Position numbers and translations under genes: made by a program. From positions 1 to 64,000 of the forward strand of contig NZ_FNYL01000015.1 in assembly GCF_900109045.1 (NCBI RefSeq): DNA of 64,000 bases. The letters are read 5' to 3'. Source of the stretch: Dyadobacter sp. SG02. Lineage in GTDB: Bacteria; Bacteroidota; Bacteroidia; Cytophagales; Spirosomataceae. Below the pieces are notes generated by a model that was not told the origin of the DNA, made no database searches, and saw only the letters and a program-made list of their open reading frames with translations. This document shows positions 42,601-50,263 of this stretch, one piece after another (positions within the stretch are counted from its first letter, which is position 1; every line of letters starts with the position of its first letter).

Positions 42601-44104
42601 GGGCCGACATCATGGGAACATAGGTTAAGGAAAGGATAAATGCACCGAGGATCGCAAAGCTCACCGTCTGCGCCATCGGCCTGAACATCTTGCCCTCTAT
42701 GCCTACCAGCGCGAGGATCGGCAGGTACACGATCAGGATAATGATTTCCCCGAACGCCGCCGAATTACGAATCCTGGATGCCGATTCGTACACTTCCCGG
42801 TCCATTTCATCCTGCGAGAGGCGGTGCGTGTAGCGTTTGGAAACGATATGGTGCAAAGTAGCTTCCACGATAATGACCGCGCCGTCGACGATCAGCCCGA
42901 AATCGATCGCGCCGAGGCTCATCAGGTTGCCCGAAACGCCGAAAAGGTTCATCATACTCACCGCAAACAGCATAGCGAGCGGGATCACCGACGCCACCAC
43001 GAGCCCCGCCCGCATATTCCCGAGTAACAGGATCAGCACGAATATGACGATCAATGCACCCTCGACCAGGTTTTTAGAAACAGTGCCTATCGCATTGTTG
43101 ACCAGCTTGGTACGGTCCAGAAACGGCTCGATCACCACACCATCGGGCAGGCTCTTGCGGATCTGGGCGATGCGCTCTTTCACATTGCCGATCACTTCCG
43201 AGGAATTGGCGCCTTTCAGCATCAGTACCAGCCCTCCTACCACTTCCCCGTCGTCGTTGCGCGTCATGGCGCCGTATCGCACCGCGCTGCCGAAGCCCAC
43301 ATTGGCAATGTCACGGATCAGTACCGGCAGGCCGGTTTCGGTTTCTCCTACCTGGATTTTACGAATATCATCCAGCGAGCCGATCAACCCTTCGCTCCGG
43401 ATGAAATAGGCATTGGGTTTCTTATCGATGTAGGCGCCGCCGGTATTCTGGTTGTTTTGTTCCAATGCTTCGAAAATGCGGGCGATCGAGATTCCCGCAC
43501 TTCTGATTCTCAGCGGATCGACAGCGATTTCATATTGTTTTAAAAAACCACCGAAACTGCTCACATCCGCTACGCCCGCCGTCCCGAGCAGCTGCCGCCG
43601 CACAATCCAGTCCTGGATACTGCGCAACTCCATGGGCGAGTATTGGGTTTCAAAACCGGGTTTGGTGTGCAGCACATATTGGTAAATTTCTCCCAAACCT
43701 GTCGTCACCGGTGCCAGGCTCGGTGTGCCGGTACCGGGCGGGATCTGCTCCACAGCGCTATGCAACCGCTCGGAAACCTGCGCACGCGCCCAGTAAACGT
43801 CGACGTCGTCTTCAAAAACAATGGTTACCACCGACAATCCGAAACGGGAGATCGAGCGGATTTCTTCGGTATGCGGGATGGTCGCCATGACGGTTTCCAC
43901 CGGGAATGTGACCAGCCGCTCCACCTCCTGGGCAGCCAGCGACGGGCTGGTAGTGATGATCTGCACCTGGTTATTGGTAATATCAGGCACGGCATCGATG
44001 GGCAGCCGGGTGAGCGAGTAGGTCCCCCAGGCCACCAGGGCAAGTGTGAACATTCCGATCACCAGCTTGTTGCGGATCGAAAAATGAATGATTTTATCTA
44101 ACAT
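39695..44104 (-). CDS. CusA/CzcA-type RND heavy-metal pump fused to a TolC-like outer membrane factor
   Basis: The 1469-aa protein has two parts. Residues 1 to about 1040 are an HME-type RND pump: the MLDKIIHFSIRNKLVIGMFT start, the proton-relay motif in helix 4 near residue 403 (GAIDFGLIVDGAVIIVEA), and a twelve-helix layout with two periplasmic loops. Residues 1045-1469 are a complete TolC-family protein (SLRQAIDEALERNPVIKRDL, FKTGETNQLEYATAQSQYGD, ESGEIGYIEYGQAWNRALSI). The junction reads MAVAGAVVMLVMLLPRRVNA-Q, like a signal peptide. Such fusions are known in Bacteroidetes. It exports divalent or monovalent metal ions; which metal is not clear. Confidence 0.93.
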   Translation of the reverse strand: MLDKIIHFSIRNKLVIGMFTLALVAWGTYSLTRLPIDAVPDITNNQVQIITTSPSLAAQEVERLVTFPVETVMATIPHTEEIRSISRFGLSVVTIVFEDDVDVYWARAQVSERLHSAVEQIPPGTGTPSLAPVTTGLGEIYQYVLHTKPGFETQYSPMELRSIQDWIVRRQLLGTAGVADVSSFGGFLKQYEIAVDPLRIRSAGISIARIFEALEQNNQNTGGAYIDKKPNAYFIRSEGLIGSLDDIRKIQVGETETGLPVLIRDIANVGFGSAVRYGAMTRNDDGEVVGGLVLMLKGANSSEVIGNVKERIAQIRKSLPDGVVIEPFLDRTKLVNNAIGTVSKNLVEGALIVIFVLILLLGNMRAGLVVASVIPLAMLFAVSMMNLFGVSGNLMSLGAIDFGLIVDGAVIIVEATLHHIVSKRYTHRLSQDEMDREVYESASRIRNSAAFGEIIILIVYLPILALVGIEGKMFRPMAQTVSFAILGAFILSLTYVPMMSALFLSKKNEYKPGISERIVGFFRRIYVPALDFSLRKKWLVSLLAFVLLGGSFWLFSRMGGEFIPQLDEGDFAVELRVLTGSSLSETVDATRKAAAVLQKNFPDEVVEVVGKIGSSEIPTDPMPVEAADMMVILKEKSLWKKAENREELAEKMHEVLTESIAGVTFGFQQPIQMRFNELMTGVKQDVAIKIFGEDLDVLARQAARIGKLAGAVRGAEDIYVEAVTGLPQIVVRFDRDKLAQFHIPVADANRTLNAAFAGAGAGLVFEGEKRFDLVVRLQKADRQSIDDVRGLFVTNAEGRQVPLGQIATVEMLAGANQIQREDAKRRITVAFNVRGRDVESIVNELRARIDREVKLPPGYFVTYGGQFQNLQEANSRLAVAVPVALLLIFILLYFTFHSLRQSLLVLTAIPFSAIGGVLALWVRDMPFSISAGIGFIALFGVAVLNGIVLIAEFNLLRKSGETDLRKVIFEGTDTRLRPVLMTALVASLGFLPMALSSSAGAEVQRPLATVVIGGLVSATLLTLLVLPVWYGIVERRWGSGRGGKMAVAGAVVMLVMLLPRRVNAQLNATQDILKEPHSQRISLRQAIDEALERNPVIKRDLYRVGYQQALMKTAVDPGKTDLVWMGGQYNSIKFDNHFLLSQNLPNPAAVAKRKSLLSEEVNGVKAEMEVTKAELVKEVKVNYQQQILLKSRQKLLAAELLRAERFVKAAEMRFKTGETNQLEYATAQSQYGDVRAQLIRNEGDLSNLQRALQTLVNGNTLTEAETDSLMRRSIAVPAPDTTALNANPYLRYLAQQAAIGSRQTALQKAAMLPEFNVGYFNQSLTGFQNTGNGEVFYGAGKRFQGVQVGVQLPIFNGASKARVKASQIGEQVARNAIETARLQLGSDLQQAVRGLETARQNLDLYETSALVLAGTIQSNATKAYESGEIGYIEYGQAWNRALSIRLNWLDLLYAYNQSVIQIEYLLNEQ

Positions 44105-44186
44105 TTCTGAATTAAAAAGAATGGATATACCGCGTTACGCCGGTGCTGAATGCTGCCGGTAACGACTTGTCCGATAAATAGGGAAA

Positions 44187-44531
44187 TTATACCCTTTCCT
44201 GAGGCGGTTGCCAGATCCCGGCCCTATCGCCGGTGTAGAGAATTTGAAGATAGGAGAAATCTGCCGGTGGTATCAGCTGTGAAACAGCGTTTTCGGGCAG
44301 GGCCGCAATGGCCGGATTGATGGTCACGCTCGCGCAGCATGCGCATATGCAGAAGGGCGAGCAAAGGTCGATCATTTCCTGATGGGCTTCTTCCGCATTG
44401 GCCACGGCGGCTCCTGCGGCAACGTAAGCCTTAACGCTGCTATTCGGCAACGGCACAGCCTCGTCCTGGCATGGAATGCAGGAGAGCGCGAGCACGTAAA
44501 ACGCCAAAAGATATGCAACGAAGATCTTCAT
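44187..44531 (-). CDS. Small exported Cys-rich protein of the metal-efflux operon (DUF6660-like)
   Basis: The 114-aa product has a signal peptide (residues about 1-17, FYVLALS) followed by CIPCQDE. A second cysteine cluster (CSPFCICACCASV) lies near residue 57, giving seven or more cysteines in a short protein. It stands 83 bp upstream of the RND pump gene in the same direction. I recall a family like this (DUF6660) regularly beside CusA genes in Bacteroidetes, but cannot confirm it. A periplasmic metal-binding role is inferred from the cysteines and the neighbours. Confidence 0.75.
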   Translation of the reverse strand: MKIFVAYLLAFYVLALSCIPCQDEAVPLPNSSVKAYVAAGAAVANAEEAHQEMIDLCSPFCICACCASVTINPAIAALPENAVSQLIPPADFSYLQILYTGDRAGIWQPPQERV

Positions 44532-44745
44532 GTCTCAAAAGTAGGGGAAATGCGGATGCAACAGGTAGGCAAAAACAAATTCGCGGCGGACAACTAACGC
44601 ATTGCCGTTAATCAGCCGTTAACACCGATGGTAATTTAGTTACCGAAAATATAACATTGCCGGGATCACAACCTTTGTGCTTTTTTCTAAATTGTGGGTC
44701 TAATACTATCCATAATCAATCTTTCAAGCAAAAACCAGTAACACA

Positions 44746-45117
44746 ATGAAAGTAAAGTACTTACTTACCATGATCCTGGCCGTTACGATCTTCGCGGTAA
44801 CCGCCAAAAACATCAACATAGCCAACGACCTTGTCGGAACCTGGAAATACACCGTTTCCAACGTGCCGCCCGAGTATGAAACCGGCTTCATGACATTCGA
44901 GCAGAAGGACGACAAAACCTCGGGTTACCTCGGCCAACAGGAGCGCATGGAAATGAAGGAGCTGACCATCGACCAGGGTAAAGTAACTTTCAAACTGGAT
45001 TTCCAGGGCGGCATCCTCACCGTTACCATGACAAAGGATGGCGACAAACTCACCGGAACGATCGTTTCGCAGGACGGCGAGTTCCCGATCACGGCTACCA
45101 AAGAGCCCGCGAAATAG
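44746..45117 (+). CDS. Small exported protein, lipocalin-like
   Basis: The 123-aa protein has a signal peptide (MKVKYLLTMILAVTIFAVTA). The mature part reads as an antiparallel beta structure: NDLVGTWKYTVSNVPPEYET, GFMTFEQKDDKTSGYLG, VTFKLDFQGGILTVTMTKDG and DKLTGTIVSQDGEFPITATK. The GTW start is typical of lipocalin-like or DUF domains that bind hydrophobic ligands. It is monocistronic, with its own terminator. I do not recognise a specific family. Confidence 0.8.
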   Translation: MKVKYLLTMILAVTIFAVTAKNINIANDLVGTWKYTVSNVPPEYETGFMTFEQKDDKTSGYLGQQERMEMKELTIDQGKVTFKLDFQGGILTVTMTKDGDKLTGTIVSQDGEFPITATKEPAK

Positions 45118-45135
45118 GGAGTTGTTAAAAAATGC

Positions 45136-45168
45136 AAAAGCCGGAGGCATTAATGCTTCCGGCTTTTT
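45136..45168. terminator. Bidirectional rho-independent terminator
   Basis: The arms AAAAGCCGGAGGCAT and ATGCTTCCGGCTTTTT pair almost perfectly around a short TA loop, with T-runs on both strands (GCTTTTTATTT on the plus strand, GGCTTTTGCATTTTTT on the minus strand). It lies between the convergent genes at 45117 and 45186 and can serve both. Confidence 0.9.
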
Positions 45169-45185
45169 ATTTGAATGCTGAAATA

Positions 45186-45653
45186 TCACTTCACCCGCAC
45201 ATACTTTTCGATATTCAACCGCTCCACGCCTGCCGCTTCCACCTTCTCCACGCCGCGCTGAACGAGCGTGTCGTTCCGGATGGAGATCGTGAAATGGAAC
45301 TCATTTCCCTCCCAATCGCGGGCCGTGCAATATTCCAGCTTTTCGGTATAAGCGCTGTCTTTCAATATGTAGCCACCGCCACCGGCAGAAAAGCTTGCCG
45401 TGGAATCCTTGCCTTTGGTCAGATCATGCTGTAAAAAAGCGAAATGACTGCCGTTGATGACTTTAATAAAGGAAACTTTCTGCGTGTAGTCCGTCACGGT
45501 GGTATCGCCTTTCTCGATCAAGGTGCCGTTCAGGAGTTTCCAGGTGCCTTCGAGCTCGTTGGATGCTTTTGCGGGAGTTTGTGCCGTTTCGGGGCGGCCA
45601 CAGGCTGTTACCATCGATACGGCGAGCAGCATTGCGGGAAAATGTGTTTTCAT
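45186..45653 (-). CDS. Small lipoprotein, lipocalin-like
   Basis: The 155-aa product carries a lipoprotein signal (MLLAVSMVTACGRPE, lipobox VTAC). Its mature part begins NELEGTWKLLNGTLIEKG and continues with short strands (VSFIKVINGSHFAFLQHDLT, GGGYILKDSAYTEKLEYC, EGNEFHFTISIRNDTLVQRG). The GTW start and strand pattern resemble lipocalin-like domains and the neighbouring 44746-45117 product. Family and function are unknown. Confidence 0.82.
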   Translation of the reverse strand: MKTHFPAMLLAVSMVTACGRPETAQTPAKASNELEGTWKLLNGTLIEKGDTTVTDYTQKVSFIKVINGSHFAFLQHDLTKGKDSTASFSAGGGGYILKDSAYTEKLEYCTARDWEGNEFHFTISIRNDTLVQRGVEKVEAAGVERLNIEKYVRVK

Positions 45654-45728
45654 AAAATATTTGAAATGGCTGGGTTTTTGAATTAATGGTCAGCCAAAAT
45701 GTACAAAAACCCGCTATTTTCATAACAT

Positions 45729-46685
45729 TCATGAATCGGCCCGCGGATAAGCAACCCTGGTCACCTTCTCTGCCCATTCCCACAACCGGCTTGCCACAGC
45801 TTCATCCAACCCGTGCGGCTCTATTGCCAGTTTGGCCGGGTACCCCCGGTAGCCGCCCGGCTCGTCGGGACTGTAAAAGTCGCCGCCTTGCACATCCTCG
45901 GCTACGGCTGCGTACAGCGACGGCAAAGCGCCCTGCCACGGGTCCATCAGTTCGCCGATACGGTCGATCGCCGCATTGTATTCGGCTTCGCTCATAAAGC
46001 GGGAAAGGTCCGTCTTGTTAGCTCCGGGCTGCGCGGCGACCGAAATTACCTGATCGCCGGCCGCTTCGATACGGCGTTGCAGCTCCACCGAAAACAGGAC
46101 ATCGGCCAGCTTACTTTGTGCATACTCGCGGAATGCGTCGTACGAATGCTCCGATCGCAGGTTATCAAAATCGATCGCGCCCCGCAAATAGGCCATGCTG
46201 CTCACCGTCACGATCCGCGAACCGGGCGTCGCCACGCCGGGCGTCGCCGCGCCGGGCGTCGCCGCGCCGGGCGTCGAGTTCAGAAGCGGGTACAAATGGC
46301 CCGTCAATGCGTAATGCCCCAGGAAATTCACCCCGAATTGCAGCTCGTAGCCATCGTCGGTTTTGGAAGCTGGCGGCGTCATCACGCCAGCATTGTTGAT
46401 CAGGATGTCGAGTTTGTCGTGTTTTTGGATAAATGCATGGGCAAATTCGCTTACCGCGCTGAGATTAGCGAGATTCAGGATGGCAGTTTCGAGTGTGCCT
46501 TTGCCACCCTGTGTACGCAGGCGTGCTTCCGCGTCCTGCGCATTACGCTCGCTCCTGCACGCGAGCACCACGTGTGCGCCCGCTTCGAAAAGTGCCAATG
46601 CTGTTTCATAACCAATGCCGGTATTTGCTCCGGTAACGATCACCGTCTTGCCGGTCTGATCGCCGATATTCTTTTTTGTCCACAT
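45729..46685 (-). CDS. Short-chain dehydrogenase/reductase with in-frame ATPGA repeat
   Basis: The 318-aa protein is an SDR of the retinol-dehydrogenase-like group. It has the cofactor motif TGANTGIG (residues 18-25), NNAG (97-100), the catalytic Ser163 in VTVSSMAY and YAQSK (Tyr188, Lys192). An insertion of (A)ATPG(A/V) repeats at about 138-155 lies just before the strand leading to the catalytic serine, a surface loop in the fold. It follows an AraC gene by 79 bp in the same direction. The substrate is unknown. Confidence 0.92.
   Translation of the reverse strand: MWTKKNIGDQTGKTVIVTGANTGIGYETALALFEAGAHVVLACRSERNAQDAEARLRTQGGKGTLETAILNLANLSAVSEFAHAFIQKHDKLDILINNAGVMTPPASKTDDGYELQFGVNFLGHYALTGHLYPLLNSTPGAATPGAATPGVATPGSRIVTVSSMAYLRGAIDFDNLRSEHSYDAFREYAQSKLADVLFSVELQRRIEAAGDQVISVAAQPGANKTDLSRFMSEAEYNAAIDRIGELMDPWQGALPSLYAAVAEDVQGGDFYSPDEPGGYRGYPAKLAIEPHGLDEAVASRLWEWAEKVTRVAYPRADS
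46221..46275. repeat. Coding minisatellite, 15-bp units
   Basis: About 3.7 units of 15 bp (core GCCGGGCGTCGCCGC) lie inside the SDR gene and encode STPGA-ATPGA-ATPGV-ATPGS. The unit is a multiple of three. The central units are nearly identical at the DNA level, which suggests recent slippage. Confidence 0.88.
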
Positions 46686-46764
46686 AAGCTAAAATGTTAA
46701 TGGGACAAAATTCCGGAAAACGGCGCCCTGGCCTATACCGATTCGAAGTTAAAAACTACAAAAA

Positions 46765-47670
46765 TCAATCCATATCAGCTTGCCTGAACTGGCGGGGTGT
46801 CATTCCGGCGGCGTTCCTGAAAAAGCTGGAAAAATGGTTGGGCTCCTCGAAACCAAGCCCCCAGGCGATCTCGTTGATCGTCCAGTTGGTACTTTTCAGG
46901 AGGATTCTGGCCTCCTGTGCAATGCGCTCGCTGATAAGCTGTGAAGTAGTTTGCCCGGTGACTTCCTTTAAGGCCTTATTGAGGTGATTTACATGAATAT
47001 TGAGTTGCTTCGCAAATGCCGAAGGGGAATTCAACTGGATCACCTGGTTGCTGAGCTCGATCGGAAACTGCCTTTCCAGCAACTCCGCGAAGAATCCGGT
47101 AATGCGTTCAGCCGCATTGGATCCGGTTTGCGGCTGACCGGCGGCAGGTACGAGTTTCTGTGCGTTATGCACGAGTTCCAGGAGCATCGTCCGCAGGAAA
47201 TCGTATTTAAATGTATAATCTCCGTCCAACTCATCCAACATCTTCTCAAACAGCCCCTTACAAAACCCGACATCCTCCGCCGCCAGGTTAATCACCGCCG
47301 CCCCCGCCGATTGGAAAACCGGATAATCCCTGATCCCCCCGAACCGGCTGAAAAACGCCTCGGTAAAAATACAAACATACCCGCTCTGCTGCTCATCGCA
47401 TCTTTCCCAATGGTAAGGAATCATCGGATTCGTAAAAACCAGTGCCGAACCTGTCACCTCGATGCATTGATCGGCATAATGGATCTTGCTATGCCCATTC
47501 ACCAGGCTCACTTTGAAAAAATTCCGTCTGCTGTACGTCACAGGCTTGTCCCGCGAAATAATCAGGTCCTCGACCTTAAAAATATTGAAATGCCCCACCC
47601 CGCTCTCCCCGCTTTCCGGCGCGCGATTGATGTGTTTGTAGAATGATTTAAGTTCGAGGAATGAGGACAT
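46765..47670 (-). CDS. AraC family transcriptional regulator
   Basis: The 301-aa protein has an N-terminal cupin-like domain (FKVSLVNGHSKIHYADQCIE, VTGSALVFTNPMIPYHWERC). The C-terminal double helix-turn-helix spans about residues 200-298 (SAFAKQLNIHVNHLNKALKE, TNWTINEIAWGLGFEEPNHF, SSFFRNAAGMTPRQFR). It lies 79 bp upstream of the SDR gene on the same strand and may control it; this is an inference. The ligand is unknown. Confidence 0.92.
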   Translation of the reverse strand: MSSFLELKSFYKHINRAPESGESGVGHFNIFKVEDLIISRDKPVTYSRRNFFKVSLVNGHSKIHYADQCIEVTGSALVFTNPMIPYHWERCDEQQSGYVCIFTEAFFSRFGGIRDYPVFQSAGAAVINLAAEDVGFCKGLFEKMLDELDGDYTFKYDFLRTMLLELVHNAQKLVPAAGQPQTGSNAAERITGFFAELLERQFPIELSNQVIQLNSPSAFAKQLNIHVNHLNKALKEVTGQTTSQLISERIAQEARILLKSTNWTINEIAWGLGFEEPNHFSSFFRNAAGMTPRQFRQADMD

Positions 47671-47740
47671 GGGGTAAAGGTACGAAAATCAAAGCATACG
47701 AAACGTCACATTGAGTCACGTTCCGTACGCAACTTAGCGA

Positions 47741-48292
47741 CTATTCATACCCCTTAACCGCCGAATACCCGTTCGCAATCACATTCACCGCCCTGGCCCG
47801 GTACACATCCGGGTCGGTCGGCGCAGTCGTTGCGAGACCATCTACGTACCGGTTGAACATGCAGAACGCGGCGGCGATGAGGACGGTATCGTGGATCTGG
47901 CGGTCGTCGGCGCCGTGTTCGCGGGCGCGGGCGATTTGCTCGGGCGTGACGTGCTTGCCGCCCCGCGCTACGCTGCCGGCGATCGACAGCAGCGCTTTCA
48001 TCCGGTCGGACAGTTCTGTTTCCGTGAAGTTTTCTTTCACACTTTTCACAAACGACCAGTCTTCATCTTCCAGGTAGGCGCTGGCAATGGCGCCGTGGAT
48101 CGTCTGGCAGAAAAAGCAGTCGTTCTGCGAAGAAACGTACGTGCCTATCAACTCGCGTTCTCCGCGGGTCAGGCCTTCGTCGGAACACATCAGCGCATTG
48201 GCCAATGCATTCATGGGCGCGGCGGTGTGAGGGCTGAACCGCATCGGGCCAAGTATGCCCGGGAAACCTTTTTCAAATTCTATATGTGGCAT
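47741..48292 (-). CDS. AhpD-like carboxymuconolactone decarboxylase family protein
   Basis: The chosen start (MPHIEFEKGFPGILGPMRFS) gives 183 aa. The open frame extends 54 codons upstream, but that part is a translation of the octamer array (HSFTHSLIHS repeats) and is not protein. The motif NDCFFCQTIHGA contains the CxxCxxxH redox site of AhpD-like proteins, which reduce peroxidase partners or act on peroxides. It starts just downstream of the octamer array and is separated from the MetE-like gene by 168 bp of repeats. Confidence 0.9.
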   Translation of the reverse strand: MPHIEFEKGFPGILGPMRFSPHTAAPMNALANALMCSDEGLTRGERELIGTYVSSQNDCFFCQTIHGAIASAYLEDEDWSFVKSVKENFTETELSDRMKALLSIAGSVARGGKHVTPEQIARAREHGADDRQIHDTVLIAAAFCMFNRYVDGLATTAPTDPDVYRARAVNVIANGYSAVKGYE

Positions 48293-48302
48293 TGGGAGTT
48301 TT

Positions 48303-48386
48303 AATGATTGAATGATTGAATGATTGAATGAGTGAATGAGTGAATGAGTGAATGAGTGAATGAGTGAATGAGTGAATGAGTGAATG
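48303..48386. repeat. Octamer tandem array, ten full units
   Basis: Three AATGATTG units are followed by seven AATGAGTG units with no interruption (48303-48382) and a partial unit. It lies 10 bp upstream of the AhpD-like start codon. This is the longest and most regular of the octamer arrays in the window. Confidence 0.9.
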
Positions 48387-48464
48387 ATCCGCCGTGGAAC
48401 GGGGAATGTACTGCCTTGAAACGGCGGATCATTCCCCTTTCCACGGCGGATCATTCAAAATTAA
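48386..48464 (-). repeat. Long inverted repeat after the MetE-like gene, terminator-like
   Basis: The arms 48386-48408 (GATCCGCCGTGG and onward) and 48430-48452 pair at 22 of 23 bases around a 21-base loop. ACGGCGGATCATTC occurs twice in direct orientation (48421-48434 and 48443-48456). The 26 bases at 48439-48464 recur exactly at 59810-59835. Both copies contain the stop codon of a minus-strand gene, so the element abuts gene ends. Confidence 0.8.
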
Positions 48465-49522
48465 AGCACAGCACTGGCCAGCTTCGTGCCTTCCACGCGG
48501 GCTCGGATTTTTTCGAATGCGATTTCGCGGGCGGTTGAAACGTCGTCGGCGAATGGCGAGAAGCCGCAGTCGTCGGTCGAGCCGAGCTGGTTGAGCGGGA
48601 TGTATTCGGCGGCTTGCACGAGCAGGTCGCGGATTTCCTGTGGCGATTCGATTCTTGGGTTCAGGACGTCTGTTACGCCGAGAAAGACGCGTTGCCCGGG
48701 CCGGATGTTCTCCCTGATCGATTGCAGGACGGATACCTTGTCTTTTTCTCCTGCATATTCCAAATAAAAATTACCTGCATTCAATTGGAAAAACAGGGGC
48801 AACAGGTCAGGATACGGCACATCGGCACTGTGGGTGGAGTCATGATCGCCACCGGGGCAGGTGTGAATGCCGATGCGGCTGCGCTCTTCGGCCGTGAAAC
48901 GATCGAGTACCTGGTTGTTGAGCGAAATGAATTGCTGCAAAAGCCCCCGGCTGGGGTCGAGTTTCAGGGCCAGCCGGGCTTCGGTGAAGTCGATCTGGAC
49001 GTTGTACGCGTGATCGTTCAGGCATTTGCGTATATCGGCCTCCGCCTGGTCGAGGAGGTCGGCGATAAACTGGCTTTGCGGGTAACCGTCGATACCAGCC
49101 GCCGGATACAGCAAACTCATCGCCGACGCCGAAATAACGGCTTGTTTTACGGGCAATGCGGTATGCTTGCGCGCTTCCCGGAGATAATCCACGGCGAAAT
49201 TGCGGTAACGGAACGGCCCGGACGTCAATACCGGCAATTGGCGCGTATGTCCATCCTCGAACGGGATCACCACGCCGCCGCCGTCGAGGTTCAATGCGCC
49301 GTGAATCGGGTATGTGGCAAAACTGGGTTTGCTCTGCTCGCCGTCGGAGATCACGGGCGAGCCGGTACCTTCGAGTGATATGATGGTTTCCCGGGTGGCC
49401 TGCGAAAACAGCCGGGCGAGGTCATCGGAAGAAATTTCAGCTTGGGTATATGCATGCATCGCCTGCTGCAAATAAGCGGGCCGCGGAATGCTCCCTATTG
49501 GTTCGGTAGGTATAAGTGGCAT
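48461..49522 (-). CDS. Cobalamin-independent methionine synthase-like (MetE C-terminal domain) protein
   Basis: The 353-aa protein has the MetE C-terminal barrel fold only: MPLIPTEPIGSIPRPAYLQQ, SPVISDGEQSKPSFATYP, IDFTEARLALKLDP, the zinc-ligand segment IGIHTCPGGDHDSTHS, and a second Cys in STDDCGFSPFADD. Short MetE-like proteins of this kind transfer methyl groups from donors other than polyglutamated folate, or act in other thiol methylations; the donor cannot be told. Its stop codon lies inside the inverted repeat element. Confidence 0.88.
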   Translation of the reverse strand: MPLIPTEPIGSIPRPAYLQQAMHAYTQAEISSDDLARLFSQATRETIISLEGTGSPVISDGEQSKPSFATYPIHGALNLDGGGVVIPFEDGHTRQLPVLTSGPFRYRNFAVDYLREARKHTALPVKQAVISASAMSLLYPAAGIDGYPQSQFIADLLDQAEADIRKCLNDHAYNVQIDFTEARLALKLDPSRGLLQQFISLNNQVLDRFTAEERSRIGIHTCPGGDHDSTHSADVPYPDLLPLFFQLNAGNFYLEYAGEKDKVSVLQSIRENIRPGQRVFLGVTDVLNPRIESPQEIRDLLVQAAEYIPLNQLGSTDDCGFSPFADDVSTAREIAFEKIRARVEGTKLASAVL

Positions 49523-49609
49523 GTTCTTTGGGAATTATAAATGATTGAGAATGAACGGCACGCGAAATACTATCCGAAGTTTACTCCGGCATTCGCGTAC
49601 TTGGGAAAG

Positions 49610-50014
49610 TCATCCAATCATTTCCGGGGGTGGTGTGGTCCGGTTCAATATCCCTTTACCAGGCATGTAGAACGCTTCGGCGAAACAGGCTATCGTAGTC
49701 AGCAATTCGTCCTCTTTTACCCATTCCCTGGTCATGCGGCAGACAGGCAGATAGCATTTCGCAAAGTCGTTCATCATTTTGAGGACTGTTCCCAAAGGCG
49801 TGGGCGGTGTTTTCGCCAAATCGGTTTCCAACATCCGTTCCGACAGTTCTGCAAACGTATGCCATGCGGAAGCGCCTGCCCGGGGCATCTCACTTTTCTG
49901 CATTGCTTCACTGGTGTGCCTGAGCGTGTTCCCCAGGCATAACTTCGCCAGCGACAATCCCAGCGTGTGGGAAAGCAGCAGTACCAGCAAACCAAGGCTT
50001 ACAACACTTTTCAT
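49610..50014 (-). CDS. Hypothetical exported protein
   Basis: The 134-aa frame starts with a good signal peptide (MKSVVSLGLLVLLLSHTLGL). A helical mature part follows with three cysteines (LAKLCLGN, KCYLPVCRM and IACFAEA). I do not recognise it. It is divergent from the TPR-HTH regulator across 249 bp and 87 bp from the MetE-like start. The signal peptide and residue composition favour a real gene over the opposing frame at 49541-49942, but the evidence is modest. Confidence 0.6.
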   Translation of the reverse strand: MKSVVSLGLLVLLLSHTLGLSLAKLCLGNTLRHTSEAMQKSEMPRAGASAWHTFAELSERMLETDLAKTPPTPLGTVLKMMNDFAKCYLPVCRMTREWVKEDELLTTIACFAEAFYMPGKGILNRTTPPPEMIG

Positions 50015-50241
50015 GCTTAGAGTTTCCTAAATCTACAAAGAATGCGGCTCCATTTTTTGTAGTAATTATTCATTTTATTCAAACAAATCATTAAAAAGTG
50101 TTCTTTTACAGATTCCGGGTCAACTTTCCAGCTGGTTACCTCAAAAACCGCAAAGTAATTCGGTTTGCAATTGCCGCCTGATCACCGATCGTTGGCATTA
50201 AATTGGCCTCCCCAAACCCTTAGTCTCTGTTATTGATAATC

Positions 50242-50256
50242 CGCGGTATGACCGCG
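50242..50256 (+). promoter_or_regulatory. Hairpin just upstream of the TPR-HTH start codon
   Basis: CGCGGT-ATG-ACCGCG is a perfect 6-bp inverted repeat with a 3-base loop, ending 7 bases before the ATG at 50264. It could fold over the ribosome entry region or be an operator. The rest of the 249-bp gap (50015-50263) holds nothing I can identify. Confidence 0.4.
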
Positions 50257-50263
50257 CTGACCC

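Noticed and set aside
48303..48386. Octamer array as a CRISPR or a protein-coding repeat
   Set aside because: Units are 8 bp without spacers. The HSFTHSLIHS-like translation upstream of the AhpD-like start is only the array read in frame and has no counterpart in the family.
49541..49942. 133-codon plus-strand frame opposite the hypothetical exported protein
   Set aside because: The minus-strand frame starts with a convincing signal peptide; the plus-strand frame has an irregular His/Arg/Phe-rich composition.
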